From the NCBI GenBank assembly GCA_964579575.1, contig CAZOGL010000002.1:46802-110801 (forward strand): a stretch of DNA of 64,000 bases, read 5' to 3'. Made by a program: the position numbers and the translations under genes. Shown one piece after another: positions 17,403 to 26,368 of this stretch. Origin of the DNA: CAVEFW01 sp964579575 (GTDB lineage: Bacteria; Actinomycetota; Coriobacteriia; Coriobacteriales; Eggerthellaceae). The notes under the pieces are model-generated. The model did not search any database, was not told where the DNA came from, and saw only the letters and a list, made by a program, of their open reading frames with translations. The stretch's first letter is position 1, and each line of letters starts with the position of its first letter.

Positions 17403-20036
17403 ATGCGCTACATGACTACAGCAGAAATCCGCGAATCATTCCTGAAGTTCTTCGAGGAGAAGGGATGTCAACGTTGGCCGTCCTCCTCCTTGATTCCCGA
17501 TGACCCGAGTTTGCTTTTGACGAGTGCGGGTATGGTCCAGTTCAAGCCCTACTTCCTGCACGTTGCCGAGCTTGACGACGCCTACGAGGGCACGACTACC
17601 GTTCAGAAGTGTGTCCGTACTAACGACATTGAAAACATTGGCGTCACGGGTCGCCACCTCTCCTTCTTCGAGATGCTCGGCAATTTCAGCTTCGGTAAGT
17701 ACTTCAAGAAGGAAATGTGCGCTTGGGCGTATGAGTTCAGCACGCGCGAGGATTGCCTTGGCCTTCCTCCAGAGAAACTCTACTTCACCGTTTTTGAGGA
17801 CGACGACGAGACTATCGAGATTTGGAAGAGCCTCGGTGTTCCAGAGGACCACATCAGCCGCCTTGGCGAGGATGACAACTTCTGGCGTGCCGGCCCTACC
17901 GGTCCTTGCGGTCCTTGTTCGGAGATCTATTATGACCAAGGCCCCGAGGTCGGTTGTGGCAAGCCTGATTGCAAGCCCGGTTGCGACTGCGATCGCTTCT
18001 TGGAGTATTGGAACTGCGTCTTTACGCAATACGATGGACAAGAGGACGGCACCCTTAAAACCCTTGCCACCAAGAACATCGATACAGGCATGGGACTTGA
18101 GCGTATGGCCGCCATCATGCAGGGTGTGACCAACAACTACGATACCGACGTCCTCCGCAGCCTCGTTGCCGTCGGCGAGCGTTTGGCAAACGTCGAATAC
18201 AAGACCGACGACAACATCGACAAGAGCCTGCGCATCATGGCTGACCACTCTCGTGCGGTGACCTTCCTTATCGGCGACGGCATCCTTCCTTCCAACGAGG
18301 GTCGTGGCTACGTCCTTCGCCGCCTGCTCCGCCGTGCGGTCATGAAGGGCCACCTGCTTGGTATCGAGGGTCCGTTCCTGAACGAGTACGTCGACGAGAT
18401 TGTCAAGCTCATGGGCCATGTTTATCCTGAGATTGTCGAGAACCGCGAGACCATCCGCGTAATGATTGAGGCGGAGGAGAAGCGTTTCGGACGCACGCTC
18501 GTTCAGGGCAAGCAATATCTCGACGAGGCGTTGGAGGGCCTTGAGGGGGCGCTGCCTGGAGCTATCGCTTTCAAGCTCCATGATACCTACGGGTTCCCTA
18601 TCGAGGTCACCCAAGAGATTTGCGAGGACCGTGGCGTCGAGGTAGACATGGCAGGGTTTGAGGCCTGCATGGCCGAGCAGAAGGAACGTGCACGCTCGGC
18701 GTCCAAGGACGATATCGAGGCGGCTTGGAGCACCTATGGAGACATCCACTCTGAGCTTTTGAAGGAGCTTGGCGAGACCACCTTTGTCGGATATGACAAA
18801 AACTCCGCCAAAGCAAAGGTTCGCGCCCTTGTTCATGACGGTAAGCGCGTTGAGTCCCTTTCCGACGGTGAGGATGGCGAGGTTATCCTCGATGTCACGC
18901 CGATGTACGCCGAGATGGGCGGTGAGGTCGGCGATACGGGTACCATCGAGAGCTCCCTTGCCAAGCTGACTGTCGTCGACACGATCGAGAAGGGTCTTCA
19001 TGCCCACCGCGTCCATGTGGAGGAAGGCGTCATCACCGTTGGCGATGAGGTCGAGGTCACGCTTGACGTTGCGCGTCGTGCGAGCATCACCCGAAACCAC
19101 ACGGCGACCCACCTTCTCCATGCCGCGTTGCGCCAAGTCCTCGGTGAGCACGTTGCCCAAAAGGGCAGCTACGTCGGCCCTGACCGTCTTCGTTTTGACT
19201 TCACCCATTTCCAGGCCATGACGCCGGAGCAAATTGCCGAGGTTGAGAAGGTCGCAAACCACTATGTTGCCAAGGCCATCGATACCAACATCTATGAGAC
19301 GAGTCTTGACGAGGCGCGCGCCAATGGCGTCACCGCCCTGTTCGGAGAAAAGTATGGTGCGGTCGTCCGCGTCGTGGAGGCAAGTGAGTTCAGCCGCGAG
19401 CTTTGTGGCGGTTGCCATGTCAAGAACACGGCGGAGATCGGTCTTATCAAGATCACAACCGAGACCAGCGTTGCAGCAGGCGTCCGCCGAATCGAGGCAG
19501 TGACGAGCTTGGGCGTCCTTGAGTACCTCAACAAGATTGAGACCGAGCTCAAGAAGACCGCCGAGATTCTTCGCGCTCCTCTGTTCGACGTCGCAGAGCG
19601 TACCGCTGCCAACCAAAAGGCCGCGCGCGAGGCTGTTGCTGCTGCGAAAAAGGCAAAAGGCGCCGTTTCCTCCGATGCCGTGACCTCCCTGGTCGATTCC
19701 GCGGTGACGGCAAAGGGCGGCTATCCGGTTGTCATATCCAAGATCGATGTTGCTGACGGCGGCGCAATGCGTCAGGTGTGGGATGTTTTGCGTGCGCGCA
19801 TGAGCGCCCCTGGCGCGGCCGTTCTTCTTGGTGAGAGCGACGGCAAGGTCGTCATGATGGCTGCTGGCACCGACGAGGCCGTCGCGGCCGGGTTCAACGC
19901 GGGCGCTGTTATCAAGGCGATTGCTCCTGCGGTCAAGGGCGGTGGCGGCGGCAAGCCTACCATGGCCCAGGCAGGTGGCAAGGACCCCGCTGGCATTCCT
20001 GCAGCTTTGGAGGCTGCAAAAGAGTTGCTTCTCTAA
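17403..20036 (+). CDS. alaS: Alanine--tRNA ligase AlaS
   Basis: 877 residues, family length. Charges tRNA-Ala and edits mischarged Ser/Gly. Class II catalytic core at the N-terminus (FEMLGNFSFGKYFK, GPTGPCGPCSEI), editing-site motif HTATHLLH near residue 565 and CGGCHV near 665, and the C-terminal C-Ala domain with a Gly-rich GGGGGKPTMAQAGGKD. It starts at ATG 17403 with a weak Shine-Dalgarno, closely after the AI-2E gene. A strong terminator follows. Confidence 0.98.
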   Translation: MRYMTTAEIRESFLKFFEEKGCQRWPSSSLIPDDPSLLLTSAGMVQFKPYFLHVAELDDAYEGTTTVQKCVRTNDIENIGVTGRHLSFFEMLGNFSFGKYFKKEMCAWAYEFSTREDCLGLPPEKLYFTVFEDDDETIEIWKSLGVPEDHISRLGEDDNFWRAGPTGPCGPCSEIYYDQGPEVGCGKPDCKPGCDCDRFLEYWNCVFTQYDGQEDGTLKTLATKNIDTGMGLERMAAIMQGVTNNYDTDVLRSLVAVGERLANVEYKTDDNIDKSLRIMADHSRAVTFLIGDGILPSNEGRGYVLRRLLRRAVMKGHLLGIEGPFLNEYVDEIVKLMGHVYPEIVENRETIRVMIEAEEKRFGRTLVQGKQYLDEALEGLEGALPGAIAFKLHDTYGFPIEVTQEICEDRGVEVDMAGFEACMAEQKERARSASKDDIEAAWSTYGDIHSELLKELGETTFVGYDKNSAKAKVRALVHDGKRVESLSDGEDGEVILDVTPMYAEMGGEVGDTGTIESSLAKLTVVDTIEKGLHAHRVHVEEGVITVGDEVEVTLDVARRASITRNHTATHLLHAALRQVLGEHVAQKGSYVGPDRLRFDFTHFQAMTPEQIAEVEKVANHYVAKAIDTNIYETSLDEARANGVTALFGEKYGAVVRVVEASEFSRELCGGCHVKNTAEIGLIKITTETSVAAGVRRIEAVTSLGVLEYLNKIETELKKTAEILRAPLFDVAERTAANQKAAREAVAAAKKAKGAVSSDAVTSLVDSAVTAKGGYPVVISKIDVADGGAMRQVWDVLRARMSAPGAAVLLGESDGKVVMMAAGTDEAVAAGFNAGAVIKAIAPAVKGGGGGKPTMAQAGGKDPAGIPAALEAAKELLL

Positions 20037-20045
20037 GAAAGCAGG

Positions 20046-20084
20046 ACGGGACAGGATCTCAAACGGACCCTGTCCCGTTTTTTT
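20046..20084 (+). terminator. Intrinsic terminator of alaS
   Basis: 10-bp stem ACGGGACAGG/CCTGTCCCGT (20046-20055, 20069-20078) followed by seven T. It lies just before ruvX, which may be expressed partly by read-through. Confidence 0.9.
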
Positions 20085-20096
20085 GTGGGGTGGAAA

Positions 20097-20507
20097 ATGA
20101 GAGTGTTGGCGCTCGATATCGGACAGACAAGGGTGGGAATCGCCGTGTGCGATCCCGCGATGCGCGTTGCGAGTCCGGTTTGTGTATTGCCATCTGAGCA
20201 GGTCATATCAGGATCTGCCCCCTTTCGACGTGTCCTTGAGGATTGGGATCCGGAGCTTTTGCTTTGCGGTCTTCCCTACACCATGGCAGGGGAAGAGGGT
20301 CCGCAAGCGGCCTCTATACGTGAGGTAGCGGAGAAAATTTCCTTAAATTGCGAATTGCCTGTAAAATTCACTGATGAGCGTCTCAGCTCCCGTGAGGCGA
20401 AACGCATCCTGCGCGAAGAAGGGCTCACGGAGAAGCAGATGCGCGGCAAAGTTGACATGATCGCGGCGAGCCTGTTCCTCCAGGCATGGCTTGATGCAAG
20501 ACAATAG
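20097..20507 (+). CDS. ruvX: Holliday junction resolvase-like RuvX/YqgF
   Basis: 136 residues, RNase H-like fold of the YqgF family. Acidic motifs: LALDIGQTRVGIAV at the N-terminus, LLCGLP with the preceding Asp-Pro-Glu, TDERLSSREA, and KVDMIAASLFLQ at the end. Family members process the 5' end of pre-16S rRNA or act on DNA junctions. The ATG at 20097 follows GTGGGGTGG; an in-frame GTG lies 12 nt upstream. It precedes mltG, the common order alaS-ruvX-mltG in Gram-positive genomes. Confidence 0.93.
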   Translation: MRVLALDIGQTRVGIAVCDPAMRVASPVCVLPSEQVISGSAPFRRVLEDWDPELLLCGLPYTMAGEEGPQAASIREVAEKISLNCELPVKFTDERLSSREAKRILREEGLTEKQMRGKVDMIAASLFLQAWLDARQ

Positions 20508-20546
20508 GACCGTGACATTGCTCACGGATGATTGAGGAGGCGACGG

Positions 20547-21710
20547 ATGGCTATCCGCAAAAACACCACCTACTCCAACCGCTCGACACATTCATCTCGA
20601 GCGGCCCATGCGCGTGGTGATAGACAGTTCCGCAGCTATGACACGAGTCATATCCAACCGAAGAGGAACAAGAGCAAGGCTCCGACGATAGTTGCGATTG
20701 TTATCGTGATCGTTTTGATTGTCGCGGCCGGTTTTGGTATCTCGACGGCTCTCAAGGGTTGCTCGACGGGTTCGGTCGCAAAGGGGACCGAAGTTCAGTT
20801 TACGATCAACTCAGGGGAAAGCGCCTCGACGGTTGCCGAGAATCTGGCAAAGACCGGGCTTATCGGTAGCGCGAGTGATTTCAAATCACGCCTGACCGCT
20901 ATGGGTGCGGATCAATCCATCAAGCCTGGTACCTATAAGCTTACCGGTGGTATGACCAATGACGAGATCGTCAACAAGTTGGTCGCAGGTCCCGACGCGG
21001 AGGGTGTGCAGCTCGTCGTTCCTGAGGGCTATACCGCCAAAAACATCGCTGCGGCGATAAACACGGCGACACAGGGACGGATCTCTGCCGATGCGTTCCT
21101 AGTTGCGGCGAACAACGTCGATGCGTTCCGTTCGAGCTATTCTTTCATTGGCAACGCAACCTCCCTTGAAGGTTTCCTGTTCCCCAAGACCTACTCGATC
21201 CTCGATTCCGATACGGCTGATTCCGTCATTCGCAAGATGCTCGACCAATACCAGGCTGAGCTTGCTGCGGTCGATTACAGCTATGCGAGGGCAGCAGGGC
21301 TTAGCGATTACGAGGTGCTCGTCCTTGCTTCCATCGTTGAGAAGGAATCTGATGCTTCCACTCGTTCCCAGGTGGCGGGTGTGTTCTACAACCGTCTCAC
21401 GACGGATGGCGATCCGAGTTACGGCTACTTGCAATCCGACGCCACCACCGCCTACGAGGTCGGCCACGATCCGACGGCTGAGGAGGTCCATGCCGATACG
21501 CCTTACAGCACCTATACCAACAAGGGGTTGCCGCCGACGCCTATTTGCAACCCCGGCATTGATGCCATCAAGGCTGCGGCGAGCCCCGATCTCACTTCCA
21601 TCAACGAGGGTTATTACTTCTTCTACTTCGCCCCGGATTCCTCCGGCAAGACACAGTACTATTTTTCCAAGACCCTAGACGAGCACAACGCAATCATTGC
21701 CGAACACTAA
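20547..21710 (+). CDS. mltG: Endolytic murein transglycosylase MltG
   Basis: 387 residues. Membrane-anchored enzyme that cuts nascent peptidoglycan strands. A basic cytoplasmic N-terminus of ~45 residues is followed by one membrane helix (about 46-66), a LysM-like region, and the YceG domain with catalytic Glu in LASIVEKESD and the nearby RSQVAGVFYNRL and LQSDATTAYEVG motifs. The ATG at 20547 is chosen because GAGGAGG lies 6 nt upstream; the TTG at 20532 overlaps that site. Confidence 0.95.
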   Translation: MAIRKNTTYSNRSTHSSRAAHARGDRQFRSYDTSHIQPKRNKSKAPTIVAIVIVIVLIVAAGFGISTALKGCSTGSVAKGTEVQFTINSGESASTVAENLAKTGLIGSASDFKSRLTAMGADQSIKPGTYKLTGGMTNDEIVNKLVAGPDAEGVQLVVPEGYTAKNIAAAINTATQGRISADAFLVAANNVDAFRSSYSFIGNATSLEGFLFPKTYSILDSDTADSVIRKMLDQYQAELAAVDYSYARAAGLSDYEVLVLASIVEKESDASTRSQVAGVFYNRLTTDGDPSYGYLQSDATTAYEVGHDPTAEEVHADTPYSTYTNKGLPPTPICNPGIDAIKAAASPDLTSINEGYYFFYFAPDSSGKTQYYFSKTLDEHNAIIAEH

Positions 21711-21734
21711 GACCTGCTCACGGCATATTTGAGA

Positions 21735-21797
21735 GTGTACGAGCGACCCTGTTGCGAGCGACTTTGTGTACGAGCGACTTTGTGTACGAGCGACCCT
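21735..21797 (+). repeat. Short tandem repeat after mltG
   Basis: Units built on GTGTACGAGCGAC with TTT or CCT joints: at 21735, 21765 and 21782, with a degenerate GCGAGCGAC between. It leads directly into a terminator-like hairpin. Confidence 0.75.
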
Positions 21798-21826
21798 GCG
21801 CCCATTGCGGAGCGGGGTCGCCGTTT
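21790..21826 (+). terminator. Probable terminator of mltG
   Basis: 10-bp stem GCGACCCTGC/GCGGGGTCGC (21790-21799, 21812-21821) with one G-U pair, then CGTTTT. Short T tract. Confidence 0.6.
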
Positions 21827-21831
21827 TCGCA

Positions 21832-21840
21832 TGGTAGGAT
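21832..21840 (+). promoter_or_regulatory. Extended -10 giving a leaderless yqeG transcript
   Basis: TGG-TAGGAT at 21832-21840, with the yqeG ATG at 21847, six nt after the box. No Shine-Dalgarno sequence is present. Confidence 0.6.
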
Positions 21841-21846
21841 ACGGGA

Positions 21847-22389
21847 ATGGCAATGCTGCAACCTGACAGATTCTTTACGCGCCTATCGGCCATTGACATC
21901 AAGCGCGACCTTTTGGACGTGGGAATTACCCATGCTTTGCTTGATGTTGACAACACGGTGAGAAGTCGTGCAGATAACGAAGTTCCTGCGGATGTGCGGG
22001 CATGGATTGATGAGGCGAGAGGACAAGGAGTCGGGTTGGTGTTGTTTTCCAACAGTTGGCATGACGCGACGTTGGAGTTCGGGCGTGAGCTCTCCTTGCC
22101 GGTTGTGATGCGCAGCGTAAAGCCTTTGCCGTTTGGCACCTTGCACGCGACGCGGGTAGTAGACGGGAGACGGGGAGATACCGTTGTCATAGGCGACCAG
22201 ATCCTGACCGATGTGTTGTCCGCCCATGTCGTTGGGATGAAGGCGTATCTCGTGATGCCCTTAAGCGATGTCAACATCAAGTCCGCGCAATGGCAACGCA
22301 AGGTTGAAAAGCATGTTTTGAGAGGGCGGGTTCCCGAGAAGGCCCAAGAGCGGGAGGAAGGTGCGCAATGGAGCGTCTGTACGTCTTAG
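21847..22389 (+). CDS. YqeG family HAD-IIIA phosphatase
   Basis: 180 residues. HAD-fold phosphatase with motif I LLDVDNT, motif II VLFSNS, a Lys in KPLPFG and motif IV VIGDQILTDV. It resembles bacterial YqeG and mitochondrial Gep4 (phosphatidylglycerophosphate phosphatase); the substrate here is not known. Translation seems to start without a ribosome site directly below a -10 box. It overlaps aroE by 22 nt, so the two are coupled. Confidence 0.88.
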   Translation: MAMLQPDRFFTRLSAIDIKRDLLDVGITHALLDVDNTVRSRADNEVPADVRAWIDEARGQGVGLVLFSNSWHDATLEFGRELSLPVVMRSVKPLPFGTLHATRVVDGRRGDTVVIGDQILTDVLSAHVVGMKAYLVMPLSDVNIKSAQWQRKVEKHVLRGRVPEKAQEREEGAQWSVCTS

Positions 22390-23252
22390 GTCATCCCGTG
22401 TCCCACTCCAAGAGTCCCGCCATGCATAACGCGTTGTATCGGGAGCTCGGTTTGGATTGGAACTATGAGCTCATGGATTGTCCTTGCGAGGAGGATGCGG
22501 AGCGCTTCCTCACTTCGGCGGACTTTCTCGGCATCAACATCACGATGCCGTATAAGCCCCATGCGTTTCGTAGGGCCGACAAGGCCGATCCGTCGGCAAT
22601 TCTGGCCCAAGGCGCAAACGTGCTGTCCTGGGAAGCCGGCGTCCTTGTGGCATACAACATGGATGGGTACGGGTGTGTGCGCTATCTCGAGCGTGAGGGC
22701 GTGGTGTTTGACCACGCGCGCGTCGTTGTGTGCGGAACAGGTCCGACGAGCTTGGCGATCATGCATGCGACAATCGTCGCTGGTGCTTCCCATGTCACCT
22801 TGTTTGGACGTTCGGCGGAGCGTACCCGGGCGGTGCTTGCGGGGTGGCGTGTGCGTGCTGAGGAGACCTCTGTCGCCGAGGCTCTCCGCTCTGTTGAGCT
22901 TGTTGCCGACAGCTACGAGGGCGCCGGTCGTGAAATCTCGACATCGACGCTGGTCGTGGATGCGACGCCTCTTGGCATGAACGCGGGCGATCCGGCACCG
23001 TTTGACACGGCGCTCCTTTGCCCCACGACTACGGTGTTCGATGTTGTTTACGGACACGGGGAGACGGCTTTGGCTCGAGGGGCCAAAGAGCGTGGATGTC
23101 GTTTTGCCAATGGCGAGGGCATGCTTGTCGGGCAGGCGGTTCTCGGAGCGGAGAGGTTCCTCGCTTCCCGTGGCGTTCTCGATGAACGCGGTCTTGACTT
23201 CGATCTTGCCTTCAAGGTTATGGCGCGTGGAGCGGGATTTTCCGTGAGATAG
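22368..23252 (+). CDS. aroE: Shikimate dehydrogenase AroE
   Basis: 294 residues. Reduces 3-dehydroshikimate to shikimate with NADPH. The N-terminal substrate motif GHPVSHSKSPAMHN, catalytic Lys in MPYKPHA, a Rossmann VCGTGPTSLA nucleotide site and the C-terminal NGEGMLVGQA are all visible. The NADPH loop reads GTGPTSLA rather than the usual GAGGAARA, a family variant. The start lies within yqeG after GGGAGGAAG. It is convergent with the other aro genes, which are on the minus strand 1.5 kb away. Confidence 0.93.
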   Translation: MERLYVLGHPVSHSKSPAMHNALYRELGLDWNYELMDCPCEEDAERFLTSADFLGINITMPYKPHAFRRADKADPSAILAQGANVLSWEAGVLVAYNMDGYGCVRYLEREGVVFDHARVVVCGTGPTSLAIMHATIVAGASHVTLFGRSAERTRAVLAGWRVRAEETSVAEALRSVELVADSYEGAGREISTSTLVVDATPLGMNAGDPAPFDTALLCPTTTVFDVVYGHGETALARGAKERGCRFANGEGMLVGQAVLGAERFLASRGVLDERGLDFDLAFKVMARGAGFSVR

Positions 23253-23305
23253 CGCGCACCGTTCCTCTCTGCGCGCTTCGCGATTTCTTGCATGACTCGA
23301 TTTCC

Positions 23306-23379
23306 CCTGCGCACCTCGCGGCTACCCGCGTGCCTTGTTTTACCTGCACACCTCGCGGCTGCCCGCGTGCCTTGTTTTA
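23306..23379 (+). repeat. 37-bp tandem duplication between aroE and pepP
   Basis: Two adjacent 37-nt copies (23306-23342, 23343-23379) starting CCTGCRCACCTCGCGGCT and differing at two bases, followed by a third partial copy. It lies between convergent stops. No terminator with a clear T-run is visible. Confidence 0.9.
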
Positions 23380-23425
23380 CCTGCGCGCCTCTTCTTTCCC
23401 TAGCGCGCCTCGCGATTCCGTGCGG

Positions 23426-24613
23426 TTAGAGGACTACGAGGTCGTGGGTGGATTGGGTGAACACGTCAAAACCAGTCTCGGTGACGATTCCGAAATCTTC
23501 CAAACGCATGCCGAACCGTCCCGGGAGGTAGATGCCGGGTTCGACGGTGACGACGTTGCCGACCTCGAGGGGGTTGTGGTTGCGCAGGTTAAGGCAAGGC
23601 TCCTCGTGGATGTCGAGCCCGACGCCGTGTCCGAGGCCGTGACCCATCTTTCCTTCGAAACCGCCTTCAGCCAACACGTCCTCGGCATGGCGATGCATGT
23701 CGACTCCCGTGGCACCGGGCTTGATGAGGGTTTCTACCTCCTCGTTTGCTCGTCGCATGGTCTCCCATGCCCTGAGCATGTCGCTATCAGGTTCGCCAAG
23801 GAAGACGGTACGGGTCATGTCGCTGCAATATCCTGCCGCTTTCGCTCCGAAGTCCATGACGACGCATTGCCCCGCTTCCATACGCGTCTCTCCCGGAATC
23901 GCATGGGGACTTGCCCCGTTTGCCCCAGTGGCGACAATCGTTGAGAAAGCGAGGGCCTCCGCACCGTGGGTCAACATGAAGTTGTCGAGCTCGAGTTGTA
24001 CCTCCCGCTCGGTCATGCCCGGTCGGATGAATGAGATGATATGGGCAAAGCCAGCGTCTGTGATGGCTTGCGCCGCCTTGAGGCGTGCGACCTCGTCGGA
24101 GTCCTTCACGGCGCGCAGGTTGAAGATGAAGTTGGTTGTTTGCGCAAAACCGGGGGCGTCGCCTGCGGCTTGTTGCCAATCGGCGGCGCTCGCGTCTTTG
24201 CCGAGACCGAAACACTCAAGCAGGCTGTTGTAGTCGGCGAGGGTCATGGAGTCCTCGATGCCGAGTTGCCCGCGAAACGCCTCGCTGGGATCGGTGTGGG
24301 GGGCACAGTCGTGCTCCCATAGCTTGCGGGCGATCTTGCCATGCTTGCATCGGTCGGCGTTCAGCGTGATGGGGAAGGGCTCCTCGCTTCGTGTTGCCTC
24401 TCGCTCGCATGCCGTGATGTAGCGACTGTCGGTGTGGAGAGCGGCACTGGTCGGCGTCACCATGAGGGCGTGGGCCTGTTCGGAGTCGAACACGTTCTCA
24501 AATCCAGTAAGCCATTGGATATTCGTGGTGCTCCGTACGTAGAATGCATCGAGGCCAGCGGCGCGGGTTGCATGGCGCAGGCGGGCGAGGCGATTGTTGG
24601 AAGGGTTGGTCAT
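23426..24613 (-). CDS. M24 family Xaa-Pro aminopeptidase
   Basis: 395 residues, family length. Cytoplasmic metallopeptidase removing an N-terminal residue before proline. An N-terminal creatinase-like domain precedes the pita-bread domain, whose five metal ligands are visible: VMDFGAK (Asp), YCSDMTRT (Asp), GHGLGHGVGLDIHE (His), VTVEPGIY (Glu) and MRLEDFG (Glu). It follows aroQ on the minus strand after a 110-nt gap of tandem repeats. This is a common pairing in Gram-positive genomes (aroQ-pepP-efp), though efp is absent here. Confidence 0.93.
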   Translation of the reverse strand: MTNPSNNRLARLRHATRAAGLDAFYVRSTTNIQWLTGFENVFDSEQAHALMVTPTSAALHTDSRYITACEREATRSEEPFPITLNADRCKHGKIARKLWEHDCAPHTDPSEAFRGQLGIEDSMTLADYNSLLECFGLGKDASAADWQQAAGDAPGFAQTTNFIFNLRAVKDSDEVARLKAAQAITDAGFAHIISFIRPGMTEREVQLELDNFMLTHGAEALAFSTIVATGANGASPHAIPGETRMEAGQCVVMDFGAKAAGYCSDMTRTVFLGEPDSDMLRAWETMRRANEEVETLIKPGATGVDMHRHAEDVLAEGGFEGKMGHGLGHGVGLDIHEEPCLNLRNHNPLEVGNVVTVEPGIYLPGRFGMRLEDFGIVTETGFDVFTQSTHDLVVL

Positions 24614-24684
24614 GGTCTGTCCGTTCCGGGGCTTAAAAGAGTCCCAATATCTGCGGGGAATTGAATGCGATGGGTGTTGCGTAC

Positions 24685-24732
24685 TAAACCGTTAAACCGT
24701 TAAACCGTTAAACCGTTAAACCGTTAAAACGT
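24685..24732 (+). repeat. 8-bp tandem array TAAACCGT running into the aroQ stop
   Basis: Five perfect TAAACCGT units (24685-24724) and a sixth TAAAACGT (24725-24732). On the minus strand the sixth unit contains the aroQ stop codon (24724-24726). Confidence 0.95.
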
Positions 24733-25221
24733 GCCTCCGATGATGACTTGGCCGCTTGTGCGCTCTGCGAAGCCCTCGCCGAGACGGGTGTTCCATCCTG
24801 CAAGCAGGCCGTCGAGCGCCTCGTTGTAACCGGCGATGCCATGTCCCTTGATTTGGGCGACGCAGGCGGGAGCTACGACGCTGACAGCGCGAAACGGCTC
24901 GCGGGCATCCACGTCGGAGATGTGGACCTCTACAACCGGGGTGTCAATGGAGCCGACCGCGTCACGGATTGCATAGGAGTAATGGGTGTGGGCGCCTGGG
25001 TTGTACACGATGCCGTCATAGTCGAAGTGGGCCTTGTGAATAATGTCGACGAGCGCACCCTCATGGTTGCTTTGAAAGCAGTCAACCTCGACACCGAGCT
25101 CGGCGCCGTGGGCTTTGACCATGTTCTCAATCTCCGCAAGGGTCGTCTTGCCGTAGATCTCGGGCTCCCGAATGCCCAGCATGTCCAAGTTGGGCCCGTT
25201 GAGCAACAGTATCTTCTTCAT
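24724..25221 (-). CDS. aroQ: Type II 3-dehydroquinate dehydratase AroQ
   Basis: 165 residues. Dehydrates 3-dehydroquinate to 3-dehydroshikimate as a dodecamer. Key motifs: LLNGPNLDMLGIREPEIYG (catalytic Tyr), QSNHEGALVD (lid), NPGAHTHYSYAIRDA and VEVHISD (catalytic His). About 15 residues longer than usual at the C-terminus. Third step of the minus-strand aroC-K-B-Q run; 31 nt after aroB. Confidence 0.96.
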   Translation of the reverse strand: MKKILLLNGPNLDMLGIREPEIYGKTTLAEIENMVKAHGAELGVEVDCFQSNHEGALVDIIHKAHFDYDGIVYNPGAHTHYSYAIRDAVGSIDTPVVEVHISDVDAREPFRAVSVVAPACVAQIKGHGIAGYNEALDGLLAGWNTRLGEGFAERTSGQVIIGGTF

Positions 25222-25252
25222 GCGTTTCCTCTCTTGGCGTCAGATTATTGCG

Positions 25253-26368
25253 TCAGAGACGCTTCGAGCCTGCCCATTCCTGCAAGGAGCCGATCATGTC
25301 GGCGTCCTCGATGGTCTTGATCTCCCATTGGCCCAAATCGCTTGCTAAGACGAAGCGCACCTCGCCGTTGCGGGCCTTCTTGTCCCGTTTCATGGTTTGG
25401 AGGATTTCGAAAGGAGAGGCTTTCCACTCCAGGGTGGGGAGACCGAGGGCGTCCAAAAGCTTTCCCTGTGCGTCAACGAGGTCGGCGGGGGTCCCTACCA
25501 TCTTGTTCCCGAGCAACATGGCAAAGCGCATACCTTCTGCGACAGCCGCGCCGTGGGAGTAGGTACCGTAACCTGCCAACAGCTCGATAGCATGGGCAAG
25601 GGTGTGACCGTAGTTGAGGCATTCCCTGACACCGCGGCTCTCAGTTTGGTCTTGCGCGACCACCCCCGCTTTGAACACGACGCAGCGTGCGATCGCCTCC
25701 GTGACGGCGTCTGCGTTGCGGGAGGCCATGGCTTGTGCGTTGTCGTCGAGCCAAAAGAAGAAGTCGTCACCGTCGATGACGGCGCTCTTCGCGACCTCGC
25801 CAAGTCCGCAGGCCCATTCGCGGGCATCGAGGGTGCGCAACGTGTTGGTATCCGCGCACACGAAGGCGGGTTGCTTGAAGCTGCCGACAAGGTTTTTGCC
25901 AGCAGAGAGATTCACACCGGTCTTGCCGCCGACGGAGGAGTCAACCATGGACAGGAGGGTCGTGGGGACTTGGACGACTTGGACGCCGCGCATATAGGTC
26001 GCGGCCGCAAACCCTGCCATGTCTCCCACGACGCCGCCACCGAGGGCGACAACGACGCAGTCGCGTCCGAGGGAGAGGCCTGCCATAGCCTCCCAAATCT
26101 CATTGATGACTTGGACGTTTTTTGATTCTTCCCCTGCGGGTATCGTGATGTCGTTCACGCGGAAGTCGGAGGTCGCAAGCGCCTCTTTTGCCTGTTCGAG
26201 GTAGAGCGGGGCGACGTTTGTGTCCGTGATGATGAGGGCGCGCTTCGTCTTAGCGAGGGAGGGGACGGCGCGCATGCTCTTTCCGAGTTGGTCGAGGACT
26301 CCAACGCCGATGCGGACGTTATAAGGGTCGAGATCGGGGATGTTGACTGCTATCTTTGTTGCGCACAT
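25253..26368 (-). CDS. aroB: 3-dehydroquinate synthase AroB
   Basis: 371 residues. NAD+- and metal-dependent cyclisation of DAHP, first shown in the pathway here. Visible motifs: GGGVVGDMAGFAAATYMRG, VPTTLLSMVDSSVGGKTGVN, LNYGHTLAHAIE and the metal-ligand His in SHGAAVAEGM. The start overlaps the end of aroK by 19 nt. Confidence 0.96.
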   Translation of the reverse strand: MCATKIAVNIPDLDPYNVRIGVGVLDQLGKSMRAVPSLAKTKRALIITDTNVAPLYLEQAKEALATSDFRVNDITIPAGEESKNVQVINEIWEAMAGLSLGRDCVVVALGGGVVGDMAGFAAATYMRGVQVVQVPTTLLSMVDSSVGGKTGVNLSAGKNLVGSFKQPAFVCADTNTLRTLDAREWACGLGEVAKSAVIDGDDFFFWLDDNAQAMASRNADAVTEAIARCVVFKAGVVAQDQTESRGVRECLNYGHTLAHAIELLAGYGTYSHGAAVAEGMRFAMLLGNKMVGTPADLVDAQGKLLDALGLPTLEWKASPFEILQTMKRDKKARNGEVRFVLASDLGQWEIKTIEDADMIGSLQEWAGSKRL

